Assembly (NCBI GenBank): GCA_013397455.1
Contig: VYZB01000030.1
Coordinates: 3,317,213 to 3,381,212, forward strand
Direction of reading: 5' to 3'
Length of the DNA: 64,000 bases
Origin: Crotophaga sulcirostris
Taxonomy: Eukaryota > Chordata > Aves > Cuculiformes > Crotophagidae
The notes below the pieces were generated by a model. That model searched no databases and was not told the DNA's origin. It worked only from the letters and a program-made list of their open reading frames with translations. The translations under genes were made by a program, and so were the position numbers. This document shows positions 12,417-24,944 of this stretch, piece after piece; the stretch's first letter is position 1; each line of letters opens with the position of its first letter.

Positions 12417-13148
12417 TTTCTCCATTTCTCTATACTATATTATCATGAGCACTCTGGAAGTACATTAAGATGTGAAGCTACAGCATTTACTCATGGTCTT
12501 CCCTTTCTTTTTCCCCCTATATTTCTTTCCTTGCACAAGGAAAGTATCTTGGATGACACAAGCAGAGATTGTTTTAATGTCAGGCAAGTTACCAGTTCCC
12601 TGTGTCCAGTCAAGCAGCAAAAGCTCCCAGACATGCTGCAACGGTTCCCCAGAAGCCCGGGTAACTGCTTGAAGTTAAATGCAGATTCATTAATGAGGGG
12701 AAAAAAAAAAAAAGTCTTCAGTCAGATGTACAAAAATAGATCTGGGAAACTCTGACAATCACAAGTTATTCTAGTACAGAACCACTGAATATTATATGCT
12801 CTTTAGCTGGTCATACTTCTTCATTTTTCCAGATCTGTACAGGTGACAGATGCATAAACATTGCTTATTTGCCAACAAATACAGCATCTTTTCTGCCTCA
12901 CTGAAACCCAAGTACATACCCATCTCATCTATAGACAGCACAGTATTCTAAAAGTACACATTGAGTTCTGGCACCAGTTATTAGAATGACCAGAACCAAC
13001 CAACCAAACAAAAAAACGCTAGGAAATCTTTCCTCGTACATCTGATATAGGTATACGTAAGGGAGATAAACACAGGCTTAGCTTGGTTTTGTTTCAGAAG
13101 AAATGTGTTCTGGTGCAATGCCCATGCTTAAGACTGCATTCTCTTGAC

Positions 13149-13168
13149 AGAATTCTCATGAGAATTCT
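13149..13168. repeat. 20-bp perfect palindrome
   Basis: AGAATTCTCATGAGAATTCT equals its own reverse complement over all 20 bases, with no spacer. It contains two EcoRI-type GAATTC cores flanking TCATGA. A palindrome this long is not expected in most random windows of this size (roughly 64000 divided by 4 to the power 10). It could be a dimeric factor site or chance; the sequence alone does not say. Confidence 0.6.
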
Positions 13169-16059
13169 AACCAGATTTGTGTACACATTAAAAATAGTTT
13201 TTTCATTAAGCACTTCAAGATTCACCCTTTCTGACAGCGAAGCTACATTATGAAGTAATAGTAGATCCAAGACCAATCGTTGCATTTATAAACCTTGTGA
13301 GGACAAAACAGCCACTTGGAGGAAGATACACCTATCTGACCACATACTGACAGTCTACTCAGACTATTTTCAGTTGAGATCCAAGTTAGAACTTAGATCT
13401 AAGTTAAATTTAAATTAGTGCTTCACAGTTGGAGAAAGACACAGTTCTCTTATTGGGCCTATCTTACAGCTACAGAGTTATCCAAGGAGCAGGAGAAAGA
13501 TCTAATTTGAATTGACAAGCGAGTTTAACTGAAAATAAAGTTAAATCTTCCTTCTAATTTAAAGCACATCACTTCCTCAGCACAGCCTTTATTACTCCAA
13601 TTTTGATTCTTGTTCTTCTGCCCTATAAAAGGCTCCAAACTAAGTCAAAGAATTCCCCAAGAATACCCTCCTCCTGCGGCTGTTGTGGTTACAGGCAGCT
13701 GTACACATTACACAGGCTCATCTAACCTGTGTCAGCAAACGGGCTGGATTAATCCTGTTTCAGCATTTGGGATCGCAAATCTGGCCTCCAGTCTCATTTG
13801 CTGCCTTCAGCTTTCCTCAGTATCTACCATCTGGTATAGACTTTATTTATTAGAAATCTATTAACTCAATTAGTAGACTTTAGGTCAAACCTTTGGCGAG
13901 TGCTTCTTTCTGCTTAAATTCAGCAAGTTCAGACTCACAGCTTTTGCCACTCTTGCTGCTCTTTCAGATGGGTCAGCGTGAATATTTCTCTCCTTTTTCT
14001 ACAAGTTACCGAATAATTTATTTTGAGCTACTGCAAAATTAAATTATCCCAAAAGGTGTTTCATCCATAGAACTATCCATCTTTGAACTCCTGCCACACT
14101 TTTGGAAGAAACTTTCTACCCCTCACACACGTTACATGTTTGCCACAAAGGGAAGATCACCAAAATCTCTAGGTTGTCATAAAGCTTAAAATCCACACGT
14201 CTCAATGAAATTCACATTTGAAGGGCATAATTAAGACAGTTCAATAAACTAGTGACAATGTGTATAAGGATTTTCAGGTTCTAAACCACAGTGTCTTTGA
14301 TGTTGTATATTGCAGTCATAAAAGAAAGCTGTTATTAAAAATAAAATAATTATTTCAAAACAGTAAGGAATGACAACCCTATCATCCACTGGGCCTCTTA
14401 AGTAGCTAGATAAAACAACACTAAAAATACACACCAGAAACACTCAGGGAAATCAGCATGGGTGTATCTTTAACTCAACAAGCATATCAGGTCTCGGACA
14501 TACCCAAACCACATAACAGAAAGTAATTTCAATCATGTTTTGTTTTTTAAAGACTTTCCACACAGCTTTACATAAGCGTAAACAGGTTAAATGATATCTT
14601 CCTTAAGAAAACTAGGTAACTATTCATCTGTGTTTGATGAATTTGTATTTGACATCAATATGTTTATTGCATCATTCATTAGGTATATTACCCTAAATAA
14701 GGGCCTCTTACCTAAATCAGAAAGGCTTTGCACTTAATGTATATTGAGATAATTCAAGAGCTCTTCTGAATGAGCAACCTAATCTGATCTACATGTGCTG
14801 TTCCTTCAGGACAGGTCCCATCTCAGTCCTGTTTAATCAGAGCTCTTCTAAGGAATCTGAAAGCAGGAAACATCTTCCCATGTGTCAGAAAAATTCTCAT
14901 TAAAATATGAACTTTGGGCACTCTTCTCTCACAGGGCTTTAATTTCTCACTGCACAACCACTGTTCCACATGTCATCTTATTTCAGTTTGAAACCCTTCT
15001 TAATTATCTTCTTGTCTTGTTAAAGGGTGAAGATTCTCCAAGTAGTGCTTTTCTCTGGAGGTTTGTTTCGACCAGAGGGACTTTGTTAATATGTGCAGTC
15101 TGATTTTCTGGCCTTTTGAATTTGTTTGGGTCTAAGGCTATTCCTTTGCTACAGTCAAGCAGGTAGGCTAAGTGTAAAATAACAAAATAATCTCAATAAT
15201 TTCACTTCTTTTCATGTCTTTAGCATTTAAAGCAGATTTTCCATTACATACCTCTTTCTTCTTTTTGATTGCAATATCTCACAGAAACTCTTCGTCTACA
15301 GCCATGCATGGTACTGTCATCACCTTCTGTTTCACTCTCAGACAAGGTAGTTTTCTAATTGAAAAAAGGAAACAAATAACATTTACGACAATCAGTTATG
15401 AGTGCTAACAATGAATTGGTAGACTTAGTATAATTTATTCTACGAAGTTCAATGAACATAGTTCCTAGCACTGAGTAACAACAGAATTTGTAAGTTTTCT
15501 TCAATTTGTGACCTTCTATTTTGATTTCTGAGAGAAAAGAGAGAATTACATTTTCAGAGCTATGCAAACAGTGTCTTGAAACAGTTTTTACTCAAGTTGA
15601 TAAAAGTTCTCTGGTAGCAGAGCACAGACACAGCAGCATCACAGATTTTGAGGTACACCCTGGGACATGGTGTCAAATAAGTGAAATTCTCGTTTAGGTC
15701 ACTGTTGTTAGCTATTCTCAGCCATTAAGCTTTCTGTTAAAACAAATGCTTCCATGATATTGGCTACTCCATCAGTTTTCATACACTACAGACTTATAAC
15801 AAGTTCAGTTCCCTTACAGCTGGGTTTTTTTTCAGGATGGAGTCCCAAAAACCTGGACAGAAAGTACACAGAAAGCCTGAAGTTAAATAGAAGGGATTCT
15901 TCCCCAGGTGGCAAAACCCACAGTGTGCATCTCAAGGCAGGAAGGTCTAGAAAGCTGCATCACCGTATTTCATCATAAAATCAGGACCTCACACAGGCAC
16001 CAGACAGGACTAATGTCCCTCTAATCTCCTTCGTAAATCCAAGTCTACTTCAAGCTACA

Positions 16060-16099
16060 TTTACACAACTAAAAGTCAGTTTACACAACTAAAAATCAA
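16060..16099. repeat. 20-bp tandem duplication (two units)
   Basis: The units TTTACACAACTAAAAGTCAG (16060-16079) and TTTACACAACTAAAAATCAA (16080-16099) lie head to tail and match at 18 of 20 positions. This is a simple replication-slippage duplication. There are no further units. Confidence 0.9.
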
Positions 16100-16194
16100 G
16101 TTAAATTGGAAGAAATTCTCATCTAATCCCCAGATGGGCAGGTAACCAAGACCGAATAAGTAAACATAGGGATGGGAAATCTGGTGACTGAAGT

Positions 16195-16290
16195 TGTTCT
16201 ACTCTGCTGCTTTTACCCTATGACCCAAGTCAAATCTTTACCCCTCTTTATGCACTTGCTTTTACTCCTTCAGGAGCAGAATGCACATTT
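16195..16290 (-). mobile_element. Probable MIR-family SINE relic
   Basis: Read on the plus strand, the segment follows the reverse complement of the MIR core: a TTCT..CTCTGC block, then TATGACCC, AAGTCAAA, TTTACCCCTCTTTATGC and a pyrimidine-rich stretch. In MIR this is the order TGTGACC, AAGTCAC, TTAACCTCTCTGTGCC. MIR elements are tRNA-derived SINEs that were active early in amniote history. The match is patchy, as expected for the age, and the edges are approximate. Confidence 0.4.
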
Positions 16291-16508
16291 CATATGTTGT
16301 GAAATATAATTTGTGCTTATAACTCTGAAGAGTATACCAGTAGTATGAAGTTATACACATGACTAATTAATTCTCCACCATGAGACCAGATGGTCAGTTA
16401 TTCTTACATACAACTAATTCTGTAATTAGACTGCACTGACCTTGGAGCAAATCACAAGTCTCAATAATGAGAAAATGTACGTTTCTTAAATATATAAGTA
16501 CATCTCTT

Positions 16509-16548
16509 CATATATATATGTATATGCATATATTAAGTATATATATTC
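16509..16548. repeat. AT-rich imperfect TA microsatellite
   Basis: An imperfect run of TATATA units interrupted by G and C bases (TATATATATG, TATATGCATATA, TATATATA). It is a low-complexity repeat with self-complementary segments and no gene signal. Confidence 0.8.
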
Positions 16549-19500
16549 AGCAACACAAAGGAATAATTCAAGCCTTTGCTGAAATTCTCGATACAAAGTA
16601 CTGCGCAAATAAGCACTACAATCTTAAATCTTGAGATAGCTTCTCCATTGTCTGGAAGAGCCTGCCCAACAATTTGTCATCAAGCACTGCAGAAACTTTC
16701 TTTTTTTAGTGCTACACTTGCACAAAACATCTAAATTGCTGAAATTGCCTTATACCAAAATATAGCTCTTTGTCTGGCAATTGGTAGACCTCATGCTATG
16801 GCCTCTGGAAGCAACAGAGACCAATTTGTGTGTAATCTATTAACATTCATCCTTCACTCTGAAACTCTAGTGTCCAGTCCAATTTATATTTATGAGCAGT
16901 ACTCCAAACAAGCAAAAGGCCTCCTGCTGCTTTCTGCAGAATGAAAGCATGTGTCTGACAGGAAGCAGAGAAAGCTATTTCAGGATTATCCATTTGGCTC
17001 AAAGTTAAACAGGATTTCAAGACAAAAATGTACCAGGTCTTTAGAACAACCTAACACCTTTGTGTTTTTTCAGGAGTATTTAATATGAAAAGCCGTTCAC
17101 ATGATTTGTTAGATAAAAAACAAAGAAGGGCAAAAAAAAAATTAAATTTGAAGTATTTAATAATAGCAGCCTGGATGAAAGTCTACTCATATCTTTAGAA
17201 TGGACCTTCTTCAGAAGGTAAAGACTCAGGTTAACAAAAGGTTAATATCAGTCATCTGACAGAGATCACTATCTCCCCATTCCGGCATCTAACTTACAGG
17301 GGCTACGAGAATTAAACCATAAGAAAGCCATAACCAGTGTAATGTGATAGCTGTATTAGTCAGGCAGATCATTTTATATTGCTTGGTGTTCTGAAAGATT
17401 CCATGAGGAATCCAGATGTAAATTCTTGATGAAAAATGAAGTGATAGAAGTGTCTCAAAGACTTGTGTTTACTTTCTGTACAGCACAATGAGCACAGGGT
17501 AAAATAACGAGTCCATTCATTCATAATTGCATATGTTTTACACATCTTGCTGAAATGTGCATTAATGTGTTATATGGAGTTCTCTCTTCTGTTTCCAAAG
17601 TGTTACAATAATTATTCTTTGATTTCTGTTCTTGAAGCGTATACACATATGCATAAACCCTTCTGAGCTCCTGTCACAGTTACCACTGTTACAACGCATG
17701 TCAATCACAGATCAAATCATCTCTCACTGGAAGGTAGGGATGCTGCACAGATACTGATACATAAACTACACAGTTTATAACCTGATAGGTTCTGGCAAGC
17801 CAAGGAACTGGGGCTCATTCCTGCACACTACACAGTGTGAACCTCTGCACCCACGTTAGCTGACAACAGCACCTCATATAACATTGATATTTATGTTACC
17901 ACTGTATGATTACTTCCAGTCATTCTGGAAATGTCACAAGATAGCTGGTTCCTTTGTATACAAAACTTCCATAATATTCAAAAGATACTATTTCAAACAG
18001 AGCGGGAAGCACACTAGAAAGTAAGAGAGATTTTGGGGAAATAAGAAAATCCTTGGGTTAAATCAAGTATCGAAACTCTTTGGATTAATTTCTTTAAATT
18101 CCACAGATTTTATTCTTTCAAGTCTCATTTCCTATCTGTTCTTTCTCCTTCCTTGGTCACTAAAACAGCAAGAAAGATAAACTTCCTATAAAATTAGAGG
18201 GAATGCAGCATTTTATAGTCAATTCTTTATTAATCTGATATGCTTCCAAAGGCATTCCAGCTCTAATTTTGTTGCCCAAAGATTATTCTTTATCTTTCTC
18301 ATTCTTGCCAACTTTTCCTACCCAAAGTTGCTTTGCCAGCATATTTGTTTCATTCCATTAGCAACAATATCTCCGTTAATGGCATCACTGCATCCCCTAT
18401 TTCCCCTATTGCTTGTGATCTTTTCACACACAGGTCACTGACATGAGAAGGTTCAACCAATGCTTTTTAAACTTGAGCACACATGACCAGTCACTTAAGT
18501 GCAGACATAAATATAAAAGGACCTGCCTGTTTTTCAGAATACCAATACCAAAATACAGACAGTGAACAGGGTGAAGTTACTGAACAACTAGTGATGAGTG
18601 TGAAGCTCCAGATGAATTTTCTTTCACCAGAATAACAACTCAAAACTGTGCTTAGTTCCCATTTCAAAGTATCATTAGTGTTATACTAATTTGCCTTTTA
18701 TTTCTTTTTAGGTTGCCACTGCAACCTAATAGCATAAAGCCTGACACATTAGGAATGACTGGTACTAAGTGGTAATCTGAAGAACTTTCCATAAGCTCAC
18801 TCCAGGAGCAAGTGCCTGGTACACAGTGTGACAGCCCTCATAGTTACATTACCACAAAAACACAAAGAGAGGGAACTCAAAAGGCTACAAAGGGGTCAGG
18901 GTTTTTGTTTGTTTGATCTAGGAGATATGTATTTTTCAGGATAAGGGAAAAAAATAATTGAGAAATTAGTATAAGAGAAACTCTTGAATACTGTAAGGGC
19001 AATTGGCAGTTTGATTTTCATCAAGAGATACCTTGAACATCCTGGTTATGTTTGGTAACAAGACTAGAGACACACGAGTTCTCTCCCTGCCCAATGCCCT
19101 CTTTATTCTCATGTTGGTTAAATTACTTGTTGCATTAAAAAATAAGTACGAAAACCACAGCTGAAAAGTCTCATGCAGCACTAAGGATGACTCAGAGGAG
19201 TTGAACTGGCAGTCCCAGTCTATGGATCTTACTTGGGCAAAGTAGAAACTTTGTAGAAGTTCTTCTTCAGCAGCAGAAACTAATCTGAAACTACCATGAA
19301 TCCCTCAGAGACTTAAAAAAAACCCCTTTCTTGCTATGTATTACTTAACATATTTAAAACAAATCGGTTTGTGTAAAGTCCTTTAGATGTTGCCCTCCCC
19401 TTTTTCAGATAAACAAAGAAATAAAACCCCACATGGGTTCTTTGGGCACCTTCTCCACTTTTGGCACAACGCAGGCATCCTGAGCAGCAGGCAGCAGACC

Positions 19501-21420
19501 TCGACCTCCTGGGCACATCTTCAGCCAGAAAGGGAGCAAGCACTTACAGAAGGCACAGTGTGCTCAGCTTCCCTTCATGCCTACAGCTCTAATGATTAAT
19601 TCCCTCAACACAAATGGAAGTGACAGTATTTGTACAAGCTGCCTCCAGTTCAAGGGAAAGGCAGGTGAAAGTGTGCACTGATAGGTAAACAGAGCTCTTA
19701 TAGACTACAAAGCTGCTCATAACGTTTCCATTCTGCTATGTTTGGTCTACGCTGACAGGGATTTTGCTGCATGGACTGCACCTAAGGTCTGTCCTTTTCA
19801 GGTAGTAAGGAAACATTTCTTGGCACTCTCTGTACAGTCCCTTTCCATACAAAAACTGCAGATTTGGACATGTCCCTATGCTTTTAGATAATAACAAGAC
19901 CTGCATTTTTACACACTCTCACACAAGCCACGCCACATGCACTGCTTGAAGCTTCCAAATTACCTGCATGCTTGACTTTTCTTATTTAAGCAAAGTAAAA
20001 AAACAATTATGTTCTTTCTGAACAGAGAAATGAAATTGTTACTTTTACCTGCGCAGCTAAGTTTTCACATAGTTAGTCTCAAAGATTACCTACAGCAGGA
20101 AAAAAATGATGCTTTGTGCTATTTGATTAGAAAGGAACACAATGAAAAGTTATTGACATCCCAATGTCCTGAGGAGAAAAGGAGAAAAGTAATTTTGCAG
20201 TCTCCACACAAAACAAGTAGGTCCAGCCTGCCACTGAAATATTGTACAATAGCTCTTTTGAGCTCTGAGTATTTTCAAGCACATTTCTACCTAGGCTGTG
20301 GATCATATATATAATTTTGTTTGGTCTGCAGCTACGCACAGGTAACCACTGAAGAAATCTGTATTAGTGATGGATATAGACTGACTCTCTTGTTCATAAA
20401 TGCTGCATCATTATTCTTGCTGGAACATACGTAAAGTTTATTTTTACCCTGTAATTTCTACCTAGTCAGAATGAGTTAAGAGGTTTGCACTTATAAAGCG
20501 TACATGATACAAAATGAATTATAAACGTGTCAAAGCAGGAGAAAGAATTAGTAATGATGGCTGAATCTCAAGAGCTTCAGGTTCAATTCACAAAGGGTCT
20601 TATTTGAACCCTATACAAAATGACACGAATCTGAAAAACTGGGATGAACACACAAACAGCATCTGTCAACCTCTCTCAACCCCACTCTTGGCTTTCCATC
20701 CAGGTGAGACACACTAGGAATATTATTCTTTCTGGATTTTGGTGTTTCTGCCTCTAGTCACTGCTGAAGTTGGGAACTGCAATGTAAGATCCAGACAAAA
20801 AGAAAAGAAAAGTTACAGAAATACACTTTGAATTTGAAGTAGAGAAGCCACGTGTTAATTCATGTTCAACATAATCGAGTTTGTTTACCTAAAACACATA
20901 CTGCAGTATTCCGTAGTCTCTGCAAAGAATGAAAATTTAACCATAGCTTGAGGGACTTATCACCCGGTTGGGAGGTGGGGAAAATAGGTTACAAGGCAAA
21001 AAATGCATTGAATCCACATTTATGGATGACTACTCTATTGTTTGAGAAAACTGATGTGAGGTCTTAGCTGGAGCAATGAAAAAATTAATTTATACAAATA
21101 GTAAATATCGTCTTTTCCTATCAGATTTTTTTTCATCACTAAAGGTAAGAAATGAATTTACCGTGAAAATGAGTGTTTTTTCACTCGTGAAAAAGTCAAT
21201 CACCATATTGGGAAAATTTAAGAAAAAAAATATTATTTTGCCTGGAGGATGCATTTCTGTCACCATGTCATGAAAAGCATCATATATTGAACTAATAGTA
21301 AGTTTTGTGTGAAAAGGAAATTTTTCTCTGGTTCGGAAATTAAAACAACAGGAATACCTAAAACCATACATATTTTCTTACAGGAACAATGATAAGATGA
21401 AACATGAAAGAGAGGTTCTT

Positions 21421-21475
21421 GTTTAATGGGTTTGTTGAGGTTTGTTTGTCTGTCTACTGTTTGGGGTTTTTTTTG
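21421..21475 (+). repeat. G/T-rich low-complexity tract
   Basis: T runs are separated by short G runs (GGGTTTGTTGAGG, TTTGTTTGTC, TTTGGGG followed by eight T). It has the same character as the tract at 3690-3740 and is less pure, with a few A and C bases in the middle. Confidence 0.6.
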
Positions 21476-24400
21476 AGAAAGTCTATATTCTTTGTATATC
21501 ACACTTAGGTTAAAGTAAACATTTATTATGCAAAACCTCTATTATCCTGCATATGGCATCACATTAGGCAGGCTTTGATGTTTTTTCCCTTGCATAATAA
21601 AATCTTGTGTGTTGCAGACACTGAAGCAATGAAACAAAATCTACAGGAGAAAATAGAATTATATAGCCCTAAGCATTATGGTATGTGGAGCCTGCATGCT
21701 GTTCTTTGTTAAACAAGTGCCATACTCCCTGTCAGGGTTCCCATTTTCAGCAATAGTTCAACACTGCCTTTCTCAATGACATACAGAAAGGAAAATAAAG
21801 TTTTCAATGAAGCCTCACACAATTAGAATGGTAAATATTTCACATACTATTCTTGTGTCTTCAGGAGGTAAAGTTTCACGTGGAGCTAACTTATCCTCCA
21901 CAGCCAAAGGAAATGAGGCAGTTTCAGCCATCAGATGCTTGCCTAAATACATGCTCCAAAGACAGGAAAGGCCAAATTACAAAGAGAGCAGTTCAACCTT
22001 GTAAGACACGCAATACCTATGGGTCATACTGTACAACTGATTTTTCAGCAAAACTCTTTTATTTCTATAGGAAGTCCAGCTTAAAAATTGATGAGACAAC
22101 ATTCCCTTATTGAAGCAGACGTGTTAGAAAAAAATTGTACCTGTTTAAGGTTCATTCCTGCTCCCACTGAAATCTAACAAAACCATCTACTGCAATAGAA
22201 CAAGATCATCCCTTCAAGAACCAGTTCTTAAAAGCTCTTAGACACAAAAAAACTAGTTTGCAGAATAGGATAAGTACAATTGTTTGCAAATAACGTTTGT
22301 CAAATGCTTAAGAAGTTGCAGGCTTGCAGCCCAACCCACTGAGCAGAATTATGAATCCCTTGCCTCTTCCCTCTTCCTTAGAGCTACATGGAGTGGGGTT
22401 TAATGAAACAGAAGCACAAGTAGAGTACACACACACAAGTAGAATTAGTCTCCGCCAGGTGTACTAACTCCTTAACCAGGAATCAAGATTTTGCAATGCC
22501 TTTATAGCAGTAAGAGGCTGTAATCCTAACAAGATTTGGCCCAGGGTGTCCCACCTTCGTAGCCCATTCGTGGGAAGGCTCCAACATTGCTCCCAGTGGG
22601 CCATTCCAGGCTACCCAGAACCCTGCCCATAAGATAGGCAATTAAAATAGGAAATGACACAGCAGGTTTATTTAAGCAACATGCAAAAACTCCATTGTAA
22701 AAAGGTTTAAGAGTTTTGAAATACTACACCGACAGTAACAAAAGTAACTTACTGAAGGATTTCACATTGAACTTACTGGTTCTTCAATTTTAAAATACAT
22801 GAACAAGGAAAGATCAGTGTCATTGCATACGTTTTGTTTATAACTCTGCAAAAAAAAAAAAGGTAATGTTTCACTGCTATAAGCCATACAGGAGACTTTC
22901 ATGTGTGCAACACAAAGGCTGATGCCTGTAACAACCAATCTGCTCTGCACAGTTAGTACACACCAGTTATACCAGAACACCACTGGTGACTGTGCTCAGT
23001 CCAAGTCCCTTCCCTGTCCTCAGCTGCACACAAACGCTGCACATTTGTTCCCAAAAAGTCCAAGAACAACAATCAAACAAGGTGCAGCCATAGGGACTCA
23101 CCAGCTAGCATAAAGGAGATAGAATAAGGAATCACCAAGTTCTTCAGTACTCCTGTCATAAGAGAATGCCTGAAAGATTTTATTTTATAAATACCTTCAT
23201 TTAGGGATACACAGGCCTTCATTAATTCACTGTTGAAAGGACAGTATCCTTCAGCAAAGCTCCATTACACAAGATTCAGTGAAAGAATGCACAATAACCC
23301 AGAAATTCCTTTGGTTTTTAGCCAAACCAAGGCAAGCAGATTTGAGATTCAGATAAGTTACAGTTCTCCAAGTCATCATAAAAATTCTTCAGCCTTTTCC
23401 CAGAATCTACTTTGTGACTATCCTGCAAAACATGCTAAAGATTTGCCATTGCATCTTGTATGCTCTGCCTTTCCTCACAGTATCTCTTTTTATTCATTGT
23501 CTCAGACCTGAGGCAGCATGTGAGCTCGTACCTCCTCCCTTCTGAACAGCAGGCAACCCAAATTTACTGCTTTCACAAGGTAGGCAATTCACCTGTTTGT
23601 TAACTCAGTATCCAGGATAGATACCCAAATATAAAAGTGTCTACATTAGATCATTCCGCCTGGAAAAAGTTCCAAGATTTCCCATGACTGGCAAGTCTTC
23701 CATTTCCAAACAGAGGGAGTTTACAATGGAACACCTGCAACATGGTTATGGCACCGTTGGGGTAACACAACTCATTGAGAATTACCCCTAACTTTTATAT
23801 AGGTCTTTCATATAAATGTAGTGTTCTGCATACAAATTGAGAGACTTCAATAGAAATGTTTGCATTTCAAGAGAACTCTCCTCTGTGAGTGATCTAGCTT
23901 GGCTCCAAGATCAGAGAGAGTTACATCAACATCTTCTGGCTTGCAGAAGAACACACACAAAACCTACCCAGAACTGAAATTTTTGAGAACTACAGAAAAA
24001 CAGCCAGGGGAAGGAAGAGGAAATAATGGATAAACCAGATCATGCTCCAGAAATAGGACTGAATGCAGATACAGGTTATCCTGGCAAACTGAACATTTCT
24101 AGGAAGTGCTGATATGTCACTCCGTAGCCAAAATTAGAGAAACTCTGAAGGAAGTAATTAGCTACTGTAGCTTCTCCCTACTCAAAATTATTATTCAAGG
24201 TTATGTTATAATATGCAGTTGGTCATACCAATTCATTATGTAAACAATGGCATGAAAAATACCATTTATTCAATCTCAACTTCAAAAATCAAATTGACTG
24301 GAGAGAAATAACAGGTCTTTTCTTGACCCATTCTGCATTTATACTCCAATTCTATGCCCAACACACAGCTTTGTTGCACATATTGTATGAGCGTTCTCCA

Positions 24401-24820
24401 TAATTAAAGCTTTATTTGAACCTCCCCCCTCCTTCCACATCACTCTTGGTTAGATCAAAACAGTAGAAACAAAAAACTGAAACATGCCTGGGGTACAGAA
24501 GCAAAGAAAAGAGAGACTATTTAACAAAGTAGGCTAATGGTGGTGGGGAGGAAAGGGGGGGCTATTTTTACATCTCAGAACTGTTGAGCCTGCAAATATT
24601 ACTGAAATCACATCTGGGAACAAAGCTCTGCCTTAAGTAAGTTCACCCATGAGTGTTGCTAAGCAATGGAGAAAAGGCAAGGGAGAGGGAGAGAGCCTGA
24701 CTTCAGGATTAGAAGGATAGGCAGGAGATAAAGTAATGCTTTTATATAGCCTTGTTTATATGAACTTTCAAGTTCTTTGTTTTTATCGTCTGTCTTCCAA
24801 ACTATTTGTACCTCCATCAG

Positions 24821-24944
24821 TGAGATCTGGTCCAGTATCTGTACCAATGCATGCCCTGCACGCAGAGAACGGTGCTGCTTCCTGAAGCACTGGCACAAGC
24901 AGTTATGCACCAGAACTGTCAACATCTGTCTCTGGATTAAACAG
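24821..24944 (+). other. Weak candidate exon of an unknown transcript
   Basis: A 124-bp segment is preceded by a pyrimidine-rich tract ending in CCATCAG (24814-24820) and followed by a strong donor, ACAG|GTAAGA at 24941-24950. The frame that stays open from 24822 to the donor reads EIWSSICTNACPARRERCCF and continues through HWHKQLC to an end at LWIKQ; it is basic and has six cysteines. I do not recognise the peptide. A splice acceptor and donor at exon-like spacing can arise by chance in 64 kb, and no partner exons were identified. It could equally be a non-coding RNA exon or nothing. It is listed because it is the best-looking splice-site pair noticed in the window. Confidence 0.15.

Larger units (their letters stand above)
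12417..24820. other. Non-coding stretch, no gene recognised
   Basis: About 12 kb of AT-rich sequence. The open frames are short (101 codons at most), and none resembles a known protein. Structured items inside it, listed separately, are a palindrome at 13149-13168, a tandem duplication at 16060-16099, a probable MIR relic at about 16195-16290, an AT microsatellite at 16509-16548 and a G/T tract at 21421-21475. Long parts, for example 16.6-18.9 kb, lack even incidental open frames of 60 codons, as expected for AT-rich non-coding DNA. Confidence 0.65.
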
